The position numbers were made by a program, and so were the translations under genes. A model generated the notes under the pieces. It worked only from the letters and a program-made list of their open reading frames with translations, made no database searches and was not told the origin of the DNA. From Zymobacter sp047495495 (GTDB taxonomy: Bacteria; Pseudomonadota; Gammaproteobacteria; Pseudomonadales; Halomonadaceae), in assembly GCF_047495495.1 (NCBI RefSeq), contig NZ_CP179930.1, positions 2,232,001-2,296,000 of the forward strand: a stretch of DNA of 64,000 nt, given 5' to 3'. Positions 9,040 to 18,389 of the stretch are shown here, piece by piece; the stretch's first letter is position 1; each line of letters opens with the position of its first letter.

Positions 9040-10413
9040 TTAAAATGCATTTCTATTTATAAAACCTTTGAATGCGGTTAGAAATACAATTTTTATATCC
9101 AGCATCAAAGACCAATTGCATATATACCAGATATCCATCTGTACACGTTTCTGCATTTTTTCTAAGGTATCGGTTTCACCACGATACCCTCGTACTTGAG
9201 CCCAACCGGTAATACCAGGTTTTACTTTATGTCGCTGCATGTACGACTCGACTAAGTCCTTATAATACTCATTATGGGCCAGAGCATGAGGGCGAGGCCC
9301 CACTACAGACATCCGTCCCTGCAGAACATTATAAAACTGTGGCAACTCGTCTAGAGACGTTCGCCTTAGGAAAGCACCTACTCGAGTAACACGGCTATCA
9401 TTGCGTGAAGCTTGAGTTACCTGGCCATTCTGTTCTTTATGAACAACCATCGATCGAAACTTGTAGACCTTGAATTTACGTCCATTTATACCCGTGCGAT
9501 ACTGCTTAAATATTATAGGGCCTTTACTCTCTATCCGTATAGCGATGGCTATACACAAAAATACTGGAATACATATTATTAGTGCAATAATCGAGAGTAC
9601 GATATCTTCGGCGCGTTTCCATAGTTTAGCGCTCCCTTTCATAGGGGTAACACTAAGATCTATGGCAACCATATCCAATACATTACTGATATGTTGGTTT
9701 ATCAACGGTAGATCTGAAATTTCTGGAAAAAACCTTATTTCAGCTGTCTGGTGCCGAATAGAGTATAAGATCTCTTTTAGGTTTCCCCCCATTTCCAACG
9801 GCATGGCTAGCCATATCTCTTTGGCACCACTGACCATGATGTCGCCATTCAACCGTTGTTCATCTAATGACGCATTGGCTACTACTTCCGTCATGCCCAC
9901 TAGATCATATTGACTACCCACCGCTGTATCCAGGTTATCCTTCATCTTGGATAAGGAGTCATCATCACCAATGATATAAACTTTCTGCTTATGTAAAGGA
10001 AGCGGAAAAAACCCGCATAACAAATGGAATACGATACGGCCTAGGCCGCACCCTAAAAATCCCATCATAATAACCATTACAAACCATAAGCGAGAAAATT
10101 TTTCAGCTACATGAGCAAAATAAACAATGGATGTAGATAGGAACGCCGCCATTCCCCATGCAAATATCAACGAGATAATAATACCAATAACACTCTTATC
10201 GCGATATTTACGATAGCTCCCTGTATAGGCATTGACGAATAAGACGAGCAACGCAATAGTACATATCGCAAGCCAATAGCGGTCATGCATCTCTTGATCG
10301 CCATAGACATGGTCATAAGCAAACAACCCCGCACATACTACACATACGAAGTCCAATACAGGCCCAATATAAGTGAAGAGGCCTAACATCCTTGGTCGTT
10401 TTATAAATTTCAC
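9040..10413 (-). CDS. Undecaprenyl-phosphate hexose-1-phosphate transferase (WcaJ/WbaP family)
   Basis: A polyisoprenyl-phosphate hexose-1-phosphate transferase of about 457 residues that starts the repeat unit by placing a hexose-1-phosphate on undecaprenyl phosphate. It has four N-terminal membrane helices, a central Rossmann-like soluble part, one more helix and the C-terminal catalytic domain with KVYKFRSM, RRTSLDELPQFYNVL and SVVGPRPHA. I place the start at GTG 10413: it is one base after the rmlD stop, and the last codons of rmlD supply GGAG seven bases upstream. Longer in-frame starts inside rmlD are less likely. WcaJ (glucose) and WbaP (galactose) have the same architecture, so the sugar is open. 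Confidence 0.9.
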   Translation of the reverse strand: MKFIKRPRMLGLFTYIGPVLDFVCVVCAGLFAYDHVYGDQEMHDRYWLAICTIALLVLFVNAYTGSYRKYRDKSVIGIIISLIFAWGMAAFLSTSIVYFAHVAEKFSRLWFVMVIMMGFLGCGLGRIVFHLLCGFFPLPLHKQKVYIIGDDDSLSKMKDNLDTAVGSQYDLVGMTEVVANASLDEQRLNGDIMVSGAKEIWLAMPLEMGGNLKEILYSIRHQTAEIRFFPEISDLPLINQHISNVLDMVAIDLSVTPMKGSAKLWKRAEDIVLSIIALIICIPVFLCIAIAIRIESKGPIIFKQYRTGINGRKFKVYKFRSMVVHKEQNGQVTQASRNDSRVTRVGAFLRRTSLDELPQFYNVLQGRMSVVGPRPHALAHNEYYKDLVESYMQRHKVKPGITGWAQVRGYRGETDTLEKMQKRVQMDIWYICNWSLMLDIKIVFLTAFKGFINRNAF

Positions 10414-10414
10414 G

Positions 10415-11293
10415 CTATTGCTCCACGGATGCCAGCATATCCCGCAGTTCATGCTGCCAAAGCACTCGATTTCGGCGGAAAGCATGCATTAATTTACAAA
10501 CATCCATCACGGCATACTGAGGGCGTTTAGCTGGCAGCGGATAAGCCTCGGTGGGAATGGGATTTACCGTAGGCGCCTTGGCAAGAAGCCCTTGCAGAAC
10601 AGCTTCATCAAAAATGGCGCAGGCAAACTCATACCAGCTGCAGGGTACGTCGTTGCAAAAATGATAAATTCCCCAGGGCAATGACTGCTCCTGTCTATAG
10701 CGCTCAGCCATGTCCCACAGCGTTAGCGCGATACTTCTGGCTGATGTCGGACATCCCTTCTGGTCATCAATGACGCCTAGCGCGTCACGCTCGCTACCCA
10801 GACGAAGCATCGTCTTGACGAAGTTATTACCGTGACGCCCGAACACCCAGCTCGTGCGCATGATGACATGTCTGTCCGTACGCTGAGCGAGCGCCTGTTC
10901 GCCAGCCAGCTTGCTGGCACCATAGACGCTCTGAGGGTTGCATGTATCCGTTTCCAGATACGGCGTGTCTTTCATACCATCGAAGACATAGTCCGTAGAG
11001 ATGTGGAAGATCGGAATATCAAGCTCGGCTGCAGCCTTGCCCAGATAATCAACGCCAGTGGCATTGACGGCAAAAGCCGTATCTTGGTCGGATTCCGCCT
11101 TATCGACCGCCGTGTAGGCAGCCGCATTGATAATGAGACCAGGCTGTACACGGCGACAGGCTGCCATAACGGCAGCCTCGTCGGTAATGTCTAGTTCTTT
11201 GGAACCCAGTCCTGTAACGGCAGCCCACTCAGGCACGGCATGCATGAGTTCAAACCCGACCTGCCCTTTGGCACCGGTAATCAGTACTTTCAT
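10415..11293 (-). CDS. rfbD: dTDP-4-dehydrorhamnose reductase
   Basis: Last step of dTDP-L-rhamnose synthesis: NAD(P)H reduction of dTDP-4-dehydro-rhamnose. The protein is 292 residues, with the nucleotide-binding GAKGQVG at 7-13, STDYVFDG at 99-106 and the short-chain-reductase pair Tyr124/Lys128 in YGASK. It overlaps rfbC by four bases (ATGA), and the next gene starts one base after its stop. The gene set here, in transcription order, is rfbB-rfbA-rfbC-rfbD, a complete rhamnose pathway, which fits the two predicted rhamnosyltransferase-like GT2 enzymes. Confidence 0.95.
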   Translation of the reverse strand: MKVLITGAKGQVGFELMHAVPEWAAVTGLGSKELDITDEAAVMAACRRVQPGLIINAAAYTAVDKAESDQDTAFAVNATGVDYLGKAAAELDIPIFHISTDYVFDGMKDTPYLETDTCNPQSVYGASKLAGEQALAQRTDRHVIMRTSWVFGRHGNNFVKTMLRLGSERDALGVIDDQKGCPTSARSIALTLWDMAERYRQEQSLPWGIYHFCNDVPCSWYEFACAIFDEAVLQGLLAKAPTVNPIPTEAYPLPAKRPQYAVMDVCKLMHAFRRNRVLWQHELRDMLASVEQ

Positions 11294-11838
11294 TTCTTGA
11301 GTCCTTCCAAGTACTGAGCGAGAGTCGGGTATTTTTCATCCTTTTCTGACAGGATCGGAGATGACGCTACCGGCCAAGGAATAGCGATTTCAGGATCGTT
11401 CCACAAAATCCCTCCTTCGTCTCCCGGAGCGTAATAGTCCGTGCACTTATACTGGAAATCCGCAACATCGCTCATCACGCAGAAACCATGCGCATAACCG
11501 GCCGGAATCCACAGCTGTTTCTGGTTCTCTTCCGTCAGTTCGACACCCACGAACTGTCCGCAGGTCGGAGAATCCGGATTGATGTCGACCGCTACGTCAT
11601 AGACGGCGCCACGGCTGACGCGCACCAGTTTCCCCTGAGGATGCTTGACCTGGAAGTGAAGGCCACGCAGCACCCCTTTGCAGGAACGAGACTGATTGTC
11701 CTGTACGAAGTCGGGGCCAATGCCGACCTCCTGATAGCGCTGCTTCTGATAGGACTCGACAAAAAAGCCGCGCTGATCACCAAAGACTTTCGGTTCGACG
11801 ATCAGTACCCCTGGCAGCTTCGTTTCAATGATATTCAT
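11290..11838 (-). CDS. rfbC: dTDP-4-dehydrorhamnose 3,5-epimerase
   Basis: A 182-residue cupin enzyme that epimerises C3 and C5 of dTDP-4-keto-6-deoxyglucose. Visible family blocks are FGDQRGFFVESY near 19-30, DNQSRSCKGVLRGLHFQ near 47-63 with the active-site histidine in LRGLHFQ, and IPAGYAHGFCV near 116-126. Length is as expected. The start has AAGGA eight bases upstream, four bases after the rfbA stop, and the stop overlaps the rfbD start. Confidence 0.96.
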   Translation of the reverse strand: MNIIETKLPGVLIVEPKVFGDQRGFFVESYQKQRYQEVGIGPDFVQDNQSRSCKGVLRGLHFQVKHPQGKLVRVSRGAVYDVAVDINPDSPTCGQFVGVELTEENQKQLWIPAGYAHGFCVMSDVADFQYKCTDYYAPGDEGGILWNDPEIAIPWPVASSPILSEKDEKYPTLAQYLEGLKK

Positions 11839-11842
11839 TACT

Positions 11843-12709
11843 TCAATCCTTGATCAGTCGATTCAGATATTGACCGTAGCCGGTTTTCTTGAGTAGCTCG
11901 GCCTGTTCCAGCAGCAGCTCTTTCGACAACCAGCCTTGCTGCCAGGCAATTTCTTCCAGACACGCGACTTTCAAACCTTGGCGTGTTTCTATGGTCTGCA
12001 CGAATGCGCCAGCGTCCATCAAGGAGTCATGCGTTCCGGTATCCAGCCAGGCAAACCCACGCCCCAGCACGCTTACGTTCAAATCGCCGCGGTCAAGGTA
12101 GGCATTGTTTACTGAAGTAATTTCCAGTTCGCCACGGTCAGACGGCTGGACCGCCTTCGCGATCTCGACAACATCATTATCGTAGAAATATAGCCCGGTT
12201 ACGGCATAAGCAGACTTCGGATGTTCGGGTTTTTCTTCGATCGAAATTGCTCGGCCATCGGCATCGAATTCAACGACACCGAAGCGCTCCGGATCAGCGA
12301 CCTGATAGCCGAATACCGTTGCGCCTGACGTACGCTGCGCCGCTTCCCGCAGGGCGGCGCTGAAATGCTGGCCATAGAAGATGTTGTCGCCAAGAATGAG
12401 GCACACGTTATCGTCACCGATAAAGTCCTCACCGATGATGAAGGCCTGCGCCAGACCATCAGGTGATGGCTGCTCAGCATACTGCAACTGAATACCAAAC
12501 TGATGTCCATCGCCCAGCATGCGTTTGAACCCGGGCAGATCATCAGGCGTCGAGATAATGAGAATCTCGCGGATACCCGCCAGCATCAGCACTGACAGCG
12601 GATAATAAATCATGGGCTTGTCATAGATCGGTAGCAGCTGCTTGGATACCCCTTGAGTAATGGGGTAAAGGCGTGTACCCGATCCGCCCGCAAGAACGAT
12701 TCCCTTCAT
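11843..12709 (-). CDS. rfbA: Glucose-1-phosphate thymidylyltransferase
   Basis: First committed enzyme of dTDP-rhamnose synthesis, joining glucose-1-phosphate to dTTP. The nucleotidyltransferase signature GIVLAGGSGTRLYP is at the N terminus, followed by KQLLPIYDKPMIYYPLS and the catalytic region LILGDNIFYGQ. ATG 12709 gives the classical MKGIVLAGG start and has GGA eight bases upstream; an ATG three codons earlier is less likely. The product is 288 residues, normal for RmlA. It sits 33 bases after the rfbB stop. Confidence 0.96.
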   Translation of the reverse strand: MKGIVLAGGSGTRLYPITQGVSKQLLPIYDKPMIYYPLSVLMLAGIREILIISTPDDLPGFKRMLGDGHQFGIQLQYAEQPSPDGLAQAFIIGEDFIGDDNVCLILGDNIFYGQHFSAALREAAQRTSGATVFGYQVADPERFGVVEFDADGRAISIEEKPEHPKSAYAVTGLYFYDNDVVEIAKAVQPSDRGELEITSVNNAYLDRGDLNVSVLGRGFAWLDTGTHDSLMDAGAFVQTIETRQGLKVACLEEIAWQQGWLSKELLLEQAELLKKTGYGQYLNRLIKD

Positions 12710-12742
12710 GAACAACATCCTTTAAGTAGTAAGGGCATGATA

Positions 12743-13798
12743 TCAGCCTAAGCGAGTGAGTCGGTAGTCACCGCTCAGCACACGCTGCCACCAAGCAGTG
12801 TTATCCAGGTACCACTGCACGGTCTTGCGAATTCCAGACTCGAAAGACTCCTGAGGCACCCAGCCAAGCTCGCGCTGAATCTTGTCGGCATCAATCGCAT
12901 AGCGGGCATCATGCCCCGGCCGATCCTTGACGAACGTGATCAGGTCTCGATAGCGCTGAACGCCATCAACCTTCTCAGGGCGCAACTCTTCTAGCAGGTC
13001 ACAGATGGTCTCCACGACTTCAAGGTTGCGTTTCTCATTGTGCCCGCCAATGTTGTAGGTCTCCCCTACCTTGCCCGTCGACACCACCGTATACAGCGCA
13101 CGCGCATGGTCTTCCACATACAGCCAGTCGCGAATCTGCGAACCATCGCCATATACCGGCAACGGCTTCCCATGCAATGCATTGAGAATCACATGTGGAA
13201 TCAACTTTTCAGGAAAGTGGAACGGGCCGTAGTTGTTAGAGCAGTTGGTGACCAGAACAGGCAGCCCGAACGTACGGTGCCAGGCACGCACGAGGTGATC
13301 AGACCCGGCTTTGGAGGCCGAATAAGGAGAGCTAGGTGCATAAGGCGTCGTTTCAGTGAAGAAGTCATCCGTGCCTTCCAGATCGCCATACACTTCATCG
13401 GTAGAGATATGGTGGAAACGGAAAGAGGCCTGCTTCTCGACAGGCAGCTTTTGCCAGTAGCCACGCGCGGCTTCCAGCATTGAGCAAGTGCCGACAACAT
13501 TGGTCTGCACGAAGGCCATCGGGCCTTCAATGGAACGATCAACGTGTGATTCCGCCGCCAAGTGCATGACCGCATCAGGCTGGAATTCTTCGAACAGAGC
13601 GGCCATTGCCGCCGTATCGCAAATATCCGTCTGAGAGAAGTGGTAACGATCACTGCCTTCAACCGAGGTCAGTGACTCAAGGTTGCCTGCATAGGTCAGA
13701 CTATCGACGTTCAGAACCTCATCAGACGTATCGTTGATGATGTGACGCACTACTGCAGAACCGATGAAGCCCGCTCCACCCGTAACGATAATTTTCAT
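12743..13798 (-). CDS. rfbB: dTDP-glucose 4,6-dehydratase
   Basis: A 351-residue extended short-chain dehydrogenase that converts dTDP-glucose to the 4-keto-6-deoxy sugar. It has MKIIVTGGAGFIGSAV at the start, HLAAESHVDRS near 80, STDEVYGDL near 130 and the catalytic YSASK near 160. ATG 13798 gives the canonical N terminus and overlaps the stop of the upstream GT2 gene; a start six codons earlier is possible. The rest of the rml genes follow directly. Confidence 0.96.
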   Translation of the reverse strand: MKIIVTGGAGFIGSAVVRHIINDTSDEVLNVDSLTYAGNLESLTSVEGSDRYHFSQTDICDTAAMAALFEEFQPDAVMHLAAESHVDRSIEGPMAFVQTNVVGTCSMLEAARGYWQKLPVEKQASFRFHHISTDEVYGDLEGTDDFFTETTPYAPSSPYSASKAGSDHLVRAWHRTFGLPVLVTNCSNNYGPFHFPEKLIPHVILNALHGKPLPVYGDGSQIRDWLYVEDHARALYTVVSTGKVGETYNIGGHNEKRNLEVVETICDLLEELRPEKVDGVQRYRDLITFVKDRPGHDARYAIDADKIQRELGWVPQESFESGIRKTVQWYLDNTAWWQRVLSGDYRLTRLG

Positions 13799-14730
13799 TT
13801 TTCCTGATTTCCCCAATATCGCGTATGCATGCTCAGCTTGCGTACCAATGACATCGGTAGACGCTGATATGATTTACCAAGCTTGTAACCTGCCAGTTTT
13901 GCTGCACATGTTCCCAGTGAGCGAGGCAGCCATAACCAGTGCTTTTGCTTGATAAGGAAGGAAAGCTCTGACTTGACATAACGCAGCCCTTCCCCGCCAG
14001 CACCGCCCAGCGCCTCACCGATCCAAGCCTGATCATGATGAAAGACACCGATGTCGAAATAACGTTTGAACTCTTCCACAATCGAGTAGTTGTGCGAGTG
14101 ATGACAGATAGCCGTGTTGCTATATACGATCGACCAACCCTTTTGGAGCATACGGGCAGCAATGTACATATCTTCAGATAGAATCAGCTTGCTGGGGAAC
14201 CCTCCCGCCTCCAGTAAAGCCTTGCGTCTGTATGCCGAGAACGAATTGGACATGAAGGCCGTCTTGATGCCATAGCGTTCGCGATCCTCCCAACTCTTTT
14301 TCTGGAAGGCATCCGGATAGTTGAAATATCGCGCATGCTGCGCCAGAGGATTGGCATCCAGATGAGGAAGCTGACGTCCACACACGGCGCCTACAGAAGG
14401 GTCATCAAAGGCCTCGACGATCCTGGCAATTGCCTCGGGCGATGCCAGATAGGCATCCTGAGTCATGAAGACACAAATATCATAGGCACTATTGTCTTCG
14501 ACCATTTTCTGGCGCGTGCCGCCATGATCGAATTCATTCTTATCGATCACTGTCACATAAGGCGTATATCGCCGAGCGACCTCGGCACTACCATCCGATG
14601 AAGATGAGTCGACAATAATAACGTCAGCATCAAGGCTAGCAAGATGCAGACTATCCAGTAAGCGCGGCAGATCAACACCGGCGTTATATACAGGGATAAA
14701 GACCCCGACCTTTTGTGAAGAGTCATGCAT
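13795..14730 (-). CDS. GT2 glycosyltransferase, rhamnosyltransferase-like
   Basis: A 311-residue cytoplasmic GT-A enzyme, with VGVFIPVYNAGVDLP near residue 8, VIIVDSSSSDGS near 39 and FMTQDAYL near 88 (the QDA replaces a classical DxD, as in RfbN-type rhamnosyltransferases). The presence of a complete dTDP-rhamnose pathway next to it supports rhamnose as donor. The ATG at 14730 overlaps the wzy stop by eight bases and its own stop overlaps the rfbB start, so it is translationally coupled on both sides. The C-terminal region is basic with an amphipathic character, as in membrane-associated GT2 enzymes. Confidence 0.85.
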   Translation of the reverse strand: MHDSSQKVGVFIPVYNAGVDLPRLLDSLHLASLDADVIIVDSSSSDGSAEVARRYTPYVTVIDKNEFDHGGTRQKMVEDNSAYDICVFMTQDAYLASPEAIARIVEAFDDPSVGAVCGRQLPHLDANPLAQHARYFNYPDAFQKKSWEDRERYGIKTAFMSNSFSAYRRKALLEAGGFPSKLILSEDMYIAARMLQKGWSIVYSNTAICHHSHNYSIVEEFKRYFDIGVFHHDQAWIGEALGGAGGEGLRYVKSELSFLIKQKHWLWLPRSLGTCAAKLAGYKLGKSYQRLPMSLVRKLSMHTRYWGNQEK

Positions 14731-16165
14731 TCTTTGGCTCTCTTTTATATGCCATAACAACCTCTCGCATCATGAACAAGTAAACCAGAGATGCCGAAGA
14801 GCTAAACAGGTATGGATTCAGCATGCCTGCGACCAAGAACATCGCCAACACTAGCATACCGATATATCGTTGATCCCGACCTAATACGATGAAGCACCAG
14901 ACAATGAAGCCCGTCAATATCAGCGACCCAACTATTCCTAGCTTGGGCAGCAGTGAGAAAAGCTGTAGCTCATAGGAGTAAGGTTCTGTAGCGCTCCGAA
15001 TGAGATTGACATCGTATCCTCCCAACCCAACGCCTAAAACCGGATGCTGCAGGAACAGCCCCCATAAAGCAGATGCCTGCTGAGTCCGGATGCCATCTGA
15101 TAATTCATTGTTGAATTTAAGGAAACGCTGATAAAAAATACTATTATTCAGATCTTCGCGATCAACTTGCCCTTCGATGTTTTTATTATCTATTTCATTG
15201 TTTTTTTCTGATGCCTTATTCTCTTCCTTGACAGAAGGCATCTCTATAACATTGGGTGCTTCTGCTATCGTGTTTTCTGCTCCCGGGTTAGCAGAAGTAT
15301 CATTGCTCTCAGCAATTACTTGGGAAACGCTTATGTCATCATTGTGACTAGCCACGCGAGAAAAGGCATGGGAAGCACCATCATAAACATAGCTCGAAGT
15401 CACTAGTTGTAAAAAAGTGACAGTGGCTATAGGGGCAATAATAGCAATCCATCCATTTTTTCTTACGGACATGCCGAAGAATATCAAACAAGAGAGTGCA
15501 TACACGCCCCACACAGATCTAGAATATCCAACAAAAACAGTAAATGCACTCATTACAAAAATGCTTATAAGTAATTTCTTACTGGCATTTCCTCTAGAAA
15601 TCAATATAAATAAAGGCACCATTGCCACAGCCATATCACTTGAAAGAAAAACTCTCATAAGGTGATTATTTATTACTAGACCAACGAACGGAGCACCAAA
15701 AACTGATACGTATGCAGAAAACACCCCATCAAAATCCCGGATACCAAAATAAAAAAATAGGCAGGTAAAAAACTTAACTAAAAAACAAAAAAATACAAAA
15801 GCAGCAATTAGATAAAGCAATGCTTTCGCGTTTTTTTTCATAACAAAAAATGCTGTAAGACTGACTAAAATAGGAACAAATATCATTTGAAACTCACGTA
15901 TAGCCAGCCTTCCCCAGAAACTCATGCCAATGGCAAGCCATAAAGCCGTAGCAGAAAAAACAATAATACAAACAACCACCAGCTTGATAATATTTTTTGG
16001 CTTGTATATACAGAAAGCGATGATACTTGCTGCTAAAAGCACTATTTTCAATGGAATTCCATATATACTTCCTGTAGGAAGTGACATAATTAATCCTATA
16101 AGAATTATTTCCATTGCAATAAAAATATTGATACGATTTTTTCCAGCCATCATTTCCATACTCAT
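14723..16165 (-). CDS. O-antigen polymerase candidate (Wzy-like)
   Basis: A 480-residue polytopic membrane protein with about ten to twelve hydrophobic segments. A large periplasmic loop of about 130 residues (approx. 255-385) is rich in Ser, Asn and Glu and contains GVGLGGYDVN, a WaaL/Wzy-type motif. It lies between wzx and a glycosyltransferase gene in the coupled operon, the usual place for a polymerase. GGAG precedes ATG 16165 by four bases. The loop contains an unusually long charged low-complexity stretch (around 290-345) compared with the second family member at 3515-4816. Low GC, like its neighbours. Confidence 0.78.
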   Translation of the reverse strand: MSMEMMAGKNRINIFIAMEIILIGLIMSLPTGSIYGIPLKIVLLAASIIAFCIYKPKNIIKLVVVCIIVFSATALWLAIGMSFWGRLAIREFQMIFVPILVSLTAFFVMKKNAKALLYLIAAFVFFCFLVKFFTCLFFYFGIRDFDGVFSAYVSVFGAPFVGLVINNHLMRVFLSSDMAVAMVPLFILISRGNASKKLLISIFVMSAFTVFVGYSRSVWGVYALSCLIFFGMSVRKNGWIAIIAPIATVTFLQLVTSSYVYDGASHAFSRVASHNDDISVSQVIAESNDTSANPGAENTIAEAPNVIEMPSVKEENKASEKNNEIDNKNIEGQVDREDLNNSIFYQRFLKFNNELSDGIRTQQASALWGLFLQHPVLGVGLGGYDVNLIRSATEPYSYELQLFSLLPKLGIVGSLILTGFIVWCFIVLGRDQRYIGMLVLAMFLVAGMLNPYLFSSSASLVYLFMMREVVMAYKREPKNA

Positions 16166-16184
16166 TTTCTCCGTCCTTGAGAAA

Positions 16185-17444
16185 TCAAAGGCATTTACTA
16201 CGATGTTTTTTTATATAGGAAAAAGCAATAACTGCAACTACGCCTTCAGTGATAATCATTGAGACAGCCATTCCATTTCCGCCCCATTTAAGCGTCAATG
16301 GAATAACATATAAGGCATGCATCAAAAGTGCGATGAAATACACCTTTTTCAAAACACTTTGAATTCCTGATGGAATAATAACAAAGGTTATTTCAACAAG
16401 AGAGGTAGCTGCAAAAAGCTGAGATATTATAAGAAATACCAACATCCATTTTATATGGTACTCCCCTCCCAATATTACAGGGAAAATCATATCTGACAAA
16501 AATATTGTTCCGGCTAAAGCAAAAACAATAAGCAAAATCATTACGACAAAAACATTCTTTATAATTATATTTATTTCTTTTGAACTATCCCCTTGGTACA
16601 ATCGGCATACTTTACTATAGCTTCCTTGTATAAGCGGCAAGAAAAGCTGCCTAAGTACTGTTGTTATTTTTTCAGCGGCAGCATACTGCCCCACCGCTTG
16701 ATCCCCCAACAGTATTTTTATTAAAATAGGGTTACCGTATGTAAACCCAAGTGTCATAGCAGAACCCAAAAATACATGGCTTGATTCTATAAAGTACTGA
16801 AATGATTTTTTAGCGGAAGGTTCAATACACATTATATCAATCATACCAGATCTGACAGATATAAAACTTGCCGCCACTCCCACCAACATATAAGGAAACA
16901 ACTGCAAAAACGCAGCAATAGCTATATCATCTTGGCTTTTGACAAAAATAACAGTCAAGATCAAACAAATTAATCTTGATATAACAGTACACACAGCCAG
17001 TCGTGATAACTGTTGCATGCCTTGAAATAACCAAGTAGGCGTCAAAACACTACCCAGCACACAAGGTAAGCAAATAGACAACGCTACAGTTTCATCACTT
17101 TCAAGAATGCCAGAAAGGCATATACAATACCCCACCAAAATAACTAAAAGGGATATTATTGACTTAGCCATCTGTATATCAAAATATATAGCAGTCCTTT
17201 TTTTGATATTTTCTGACTCTATGCTTATTAATTTTGCTCCAAAATAGTCATACCCATAATTAACTACAAACATCATAAGCAATACGATTGACTGTATATA
17301 CGATATCTTACCAAAAGAAGCCACACCAAGTGTTTTGGTAAGATATGGAAACACAGCGAAAGGAACCAACATATTAGCTATTTGTATAGCATATAAATTT
17401 ATAGTTTCTTTCTTATTGTTGCTTTTCATACGGGCACCACTCAT
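16185..17444 (-). CDS. wzx: O-antigen flippase (Wzx-like)
   Basis: A 419-residue protein with about twelve membrane helices and the polysaccharide-transporter family opening AIQIANMLVPFAVFPYLTK followed by LGVASFGKISYIQ. Wzx moves the undecaprenyl-diphosphate-linked repeat unit across the inner membrane. It overlaps the preceding GT2 gene by four bases and precedes wzy by 19 bases. Low GC and the position in the operon fit a genuine O-unit flippase. An alternative ATG lies five codons downstream. Confidence 0.9.
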   Translation of the reverse strand: MSGARMKSNNKKETINLYAIQIANMLVPFAVFPYLTKTLGVASFGKISYIQSIVLLMMFVVNYGYDYFGAKLISIESENIKKRTAIYFDIQMAKSIISLLVILVGYCICLSGILESDETVALSICLPCVLGSVLTPTWLFQGMQQLSRLAVCTVISRLICLILTVIFVKSQDDIAIAAFLQLFPYMLVGVAASFISVRSGMIDIMCIEPSAKKSFQYFIESSHVFLGSAMTLGFTYGNPILIKILLGDQAVGQYAAAEKITTVLRQLFLPLIQGSYSKVCRLYQGDSSKEINIIIKNVFVVMILLIVFALAGTIFLSDMIFPVILGGEYHIKWMLVFLIISQLFAATSLVEITFVIIPSGIQSVLKKVYFIALLMHALYVIPLTLKWGGNGMAVSMIITEGVVAVIAFSYIKKHRSKCL

Positions 17445-18316
17445 ATACTATGCCTACATTTACCAGACCGACCTAACACTCCATCAAAAATGGCCAAGGC
17501 ATAACACTTCATATAGCGCCACTTATTTTTTCCATTCAAAATTATTACGACTTGATGAACAAATGAAAAAATTATTTCTCTGATAGCCAATCGCTTAGGA
17601 ACATGCTTCATTCTCAATAATAAAAAAGCGTTACGAACCCGATAATATCTCCGTTGATAGCCATGAACAGGAACTTTATATCCAAACAAAGAGATGCTTC
17701 TATCGCCAATAGAATGTTTCATTACGGCATCTTTAATTATTTCTATCTTTACGCCTTTCGAGGCTGCCCGAAGACACCACTCTGTATCCACATAATCTAT
17801 AAAAAGATCAGACCGCATATGACCAACAACATCCAGCGCACGCTTATTAATTAGCATGCCAGATGAAATAACTGTACTTATCTTCAGTCCATTAGCTATA
17901 TTCTGAGGATAAATTTTTGTCCTTCTGCCATTATCGTCTACGTCCAGAAGATAGTAGTAAAATCCCTTCTCATTATCATAAAAAACCGGCGCAGCGACAT
18001 AGGGTACATCATCGCGTGCATTTTTCATTAGCTGCTCAAGGAAGCCATCCTCAATAATACTGTCTTGATCAAAGAAGATTAGCCATTCGTAACCTAAGTC
18101 AATGGCCTTTTTTATTCCTATATTCTGAGCTTCCGCTATCCCAAGGTTATCTCCTAGAGAAAGCACTGTAGCAGCCATATCAGGGAAGTGTGTCTTTTGC
18201 TCTGAATTATCAACAATGATAACATCAGCCCCATTATTACTTATCGAGCGGACACTTTTTTCTATTGCGTCAATATCAGGGCGATAAGTAACAACGATAG
18301 CAGCAACCTTATCCAT
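17441..18316 (-). CDS. GT2 glycosyltransferase, rhamnosyltransferase family
   Basis: A 291-residue GT2 enzyme of the RfbF/RfbN type: AAIVVTYRPDIDAIEKSV near residue 5, DVIIVDNSE near 34, LGDNLGIAEAQNIGI near 50-66 and the donor-site FFDQDS near 82. These enzymes transfer L-rhamnose from dTDP-rhamnose to the growing lipid-linked repeat. ATG 18316 has AAGG eight bases upstream and gives a better N terminus than the ATG at 18334. It is the first gene of the tight operon and begins only 28 bases after the glyA terminator hairpin, leaving almost no room for a separate promoter. Confidence 0.88.
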   Translation of the reverse strand: MDKVAAIVVTYRPDIDAIEKSVRSISNNGADVIIVDNSEQKTHFPDMAATVLSLGDNLGIAEAQNIGIKKAIDLGYEWLIFFDQDSIIEDGFLEQLMKNARDDVPYVAAPVFYDNEKGFYYYLLDVDDNGRRTKIYPQNIANGLKISTVISSGMLINKRALDVVGHMRSDLFIDYVDTEWCLRAASKGVKIEIIKDAVMKHSIGDRSISLFGYKVPVHGYQRRYYRVRNAFLLLRMKHVPKRLAIREIIFSFVHQVVIILNGKNKWRYMKCYALAIFDGVLGRSGKCRHSI

Positions 18317-18343
18317 GGCATATACCTTAGGCACAAATTAAAA

Positions 18344-18369
18344 GGCCACGCATATATCACTGCGTGGCC
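18344..18369 (-). terminator. Terminator of glyA
   Basis: GGCCACGCA and its perfect complement (9 bp, loop of 8) followed on the minus strand by TTTTAATTT. It stands between glyA and the first gene of the O-antigen operon. Confidence 0.75.
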
Positions 18370-18389
18370 ATGAAAACACAAGGAGAAGA

